This document shows, one piece after another, positions 49,897-50,488 of a stretch of 50,488 nucleotides of DNA (position 1 is the first letter of the stretch; each line of letters begins with the position of its first letter). The translations under genes and the position numbers were made by a program. A model generated the notes under the pieces. That model had not been told where the DNA came from, did not search any database, and saw only the letters and a list, made by a program, of their open reading frames with translations. Origin of the DNA: Ruminococcaceae bacterium UBA1405 (GTDB lineage Bacteria > Bacillota > Clostridia > Oscillospirales > Ruminococcaceae); contig DBQB01000063.1 in NCBI GenBank assembly GCA_002305685.1, positions 1 to 50,488 of the forward strand, written 5' to 3'.

Positions 49897-50488
49897 CTAC
49901 AATGGCCTTCGCAGCTTTACAATCGTAAGATTGATCTCGCCATCCCTAGCATTGGCCGAACCGCTGTAAGTTAGGGTAAAAACGGTGGGAGCCGGGGCCC
50001 GCACAATGAGAAATGCTGAACCACAGGCGCTGGAGCCGTCTGCACTGGTGGCAAAATAGATTCCCGTTTCCAGATGGGAAGTCCCATTGTAAGAGGGAGT
50101 AATCTGCATATAATTGGGGGTACGAAAAATAGCTGAAACTTTATAGGAGATCAGATAGTATCCCGCCGCCAGCGTGATATGCTCAGGATCGGTAGCAACA
50201 ATGGCGCCGGTGGGGTCGGTGACGTCCGGGAAAAGTGAAATTAGAGTGTTCTGCGTCAGTGGATACTGATAATTCACAAAGGACGCAAAAACATCATCTG
50301 GAACGGCACCGGTTGGGCCGGTAGCTCCCGTCGCTCCTGTGGGGCCGGTGGCTCCGATAGCACCATCGGCTCCCGTCGCTCCTGTGGGGCCAGTGGCTCC
50401 GGTAGCACCGTCGGCTCCTGTTGCTCCCGTGGGGCCGGTAGCTCCGGTAACACCATCGGCTCCTGTCGCTCCTGTGGGGCCGGTGGCT
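49897..50488 (-). CDS. Collagen-like surface protein, C-terminal part (runs off the window)
   Basis: Reading from the right edge, the frame gives at least 21 Gly-x-y triplets rich in GATGPTGAT and GADG, then a roughly 130-residue C-terminal domain (DDVFASFVNYQYPL...LTYSGSANARDGEINLTIVKLRRPL) with the beta-rich look of BclA/TNF-like trimeric tips. Such proteins form trimeric stalks on spores or the cell surface. The 5' end lies beyond position 50488, so length and signal sequence are unknown. Confidence 0.85.
   Translation of the reverse strand, partial: ATGPTGATGADGVTGATGPTGATGADGATGATGPTGATGADGAIGATGPTGATGATGPTGAVPDDVFASFVNYQYPLTQNTLISLFPDVTDPTGAIVATDPEHITLAAGYYLISYKVSAIFRTPNYMQITPSYNGTSHLETGIYFATSADGSSACGSAFLIVRAPAPTVFTLTYSGSANARDGEINLTIVKLRRPL
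50310..50488 (-). repeat. 45-bp tandem repeats encoding collagen-like triplets
   Basis: Imperfect 45-base units (15 residues, GADGxxGATGPTGAT) repeat at least three times and continue past the window edge. Confidence 0.8.

Noticed and set aside
50310..50488. Tandem repeats considered as a CRISPR array
   Set aside because: The units are contiguous, imperfect and encode Gly-x-y triplets in frame; there are no spacers.

Overview
The window looks like chromosomal DNA of a gut-associated member of the Bacillota, class Clostridia, probably Oscillospiraceae/Ruminococcaceae-like. The case rests on purine-rich Shine-Dalgarno sites with frequent TTG/GTG starts, a Gram-positive rimP-nusA-ylxR-ylxQ-infB-rbfA operon, a MecA-like adaptor, DegV, an Rnf-like cluster, pectin (rhamnogalacturonan) enzymes, a bile salt hydrolase and a collagen-like surface protein. 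No rRNA, tRNA, intact insertion sequence or CRISPR array was found.

Layout, left to right. 0-9.2 kb (minus strand): translation and RNA genes in two units. One is rimP-nusA-ylxR-ylxQ-infB-rbfA, with its own promoter and a leader hairpin. The other is nrnA-truB-ribF, with a separate near-consensus promoter behind a terminator. 9.3-15.1 kb: a 56-residue membrane protein, a copper operon (CopA P-type ATPase with an in-frame CopZ-like tail, then CsoR) behind a very clear CsoR-type operator, then M18 aminopeptidase plus a HAD phosphatase. 15.2-19.6 kb: a GT4 glycosyltransferase between two small coiled-coil proteins that resemble each other, DegV, a small unrecognised protein, and a GH105 hydrolase. 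19.7-24.6 kb: an Rnf-like cluster C-D-E-A with no G or B subunit, followed by a membrane-anchored TIM-barrel-like protein, with a divergent MecA-like gene. 25.2-32.2 kb: rpe, a candidate structured RNA, an ECF sigma/anti-sigma pair, a polysaccharide deacetylase, a serine hydrolase, a DUF3783-like protein and a rhamnogalacturonan acetylesterase-like SGNH enzyme. 32.4-35.5 kb: an Lsa-type ABC-F protein behind an attenuator leader, and an unrecognised toroid-like protein.

35.5-41.7 kb is foreign-looking, visibly GC-richer DNA. A broken serine recombinase lies on the left. A two-component system with a FtsX-type ABC transporter lies in the middle. On the right is a decayed copy of the tail that rlmD/rumA-integrating elements supply. 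It abuts the 3' end of the native rlmD gene, so I read it as the scar of an integrative element that kept its cargo. 41.7-50.5 kb: rlmD, two divergent MATE exporters with a MarR regulator between them, a serine-rich lipoprotein, HIT and GNAT proteins, a bile salt hydrolase, and a collagen-like protein that runs off the right end.

The strongest candidate for something undescribed is the Rnf-like cluster. It lacks RnfG and RnfB, its RnfC lacks the NADH/FMN glycine-rich loop, and its RnfA/RnfE pair keeps only one of the four cysteines expected for the membrane [2Fe-2S] cluster. Other notable points are an internal ribosome-binding site that could release free CopZ from copA, an attenuator with a three-codon leader peptide before the ABC-F gene, a candidate structured RNA at about 26.2-26.43 kb, and the integrative-element scar at rlmD. 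All assignments come from reading the sequence and remembered family motifs; no database search was run.
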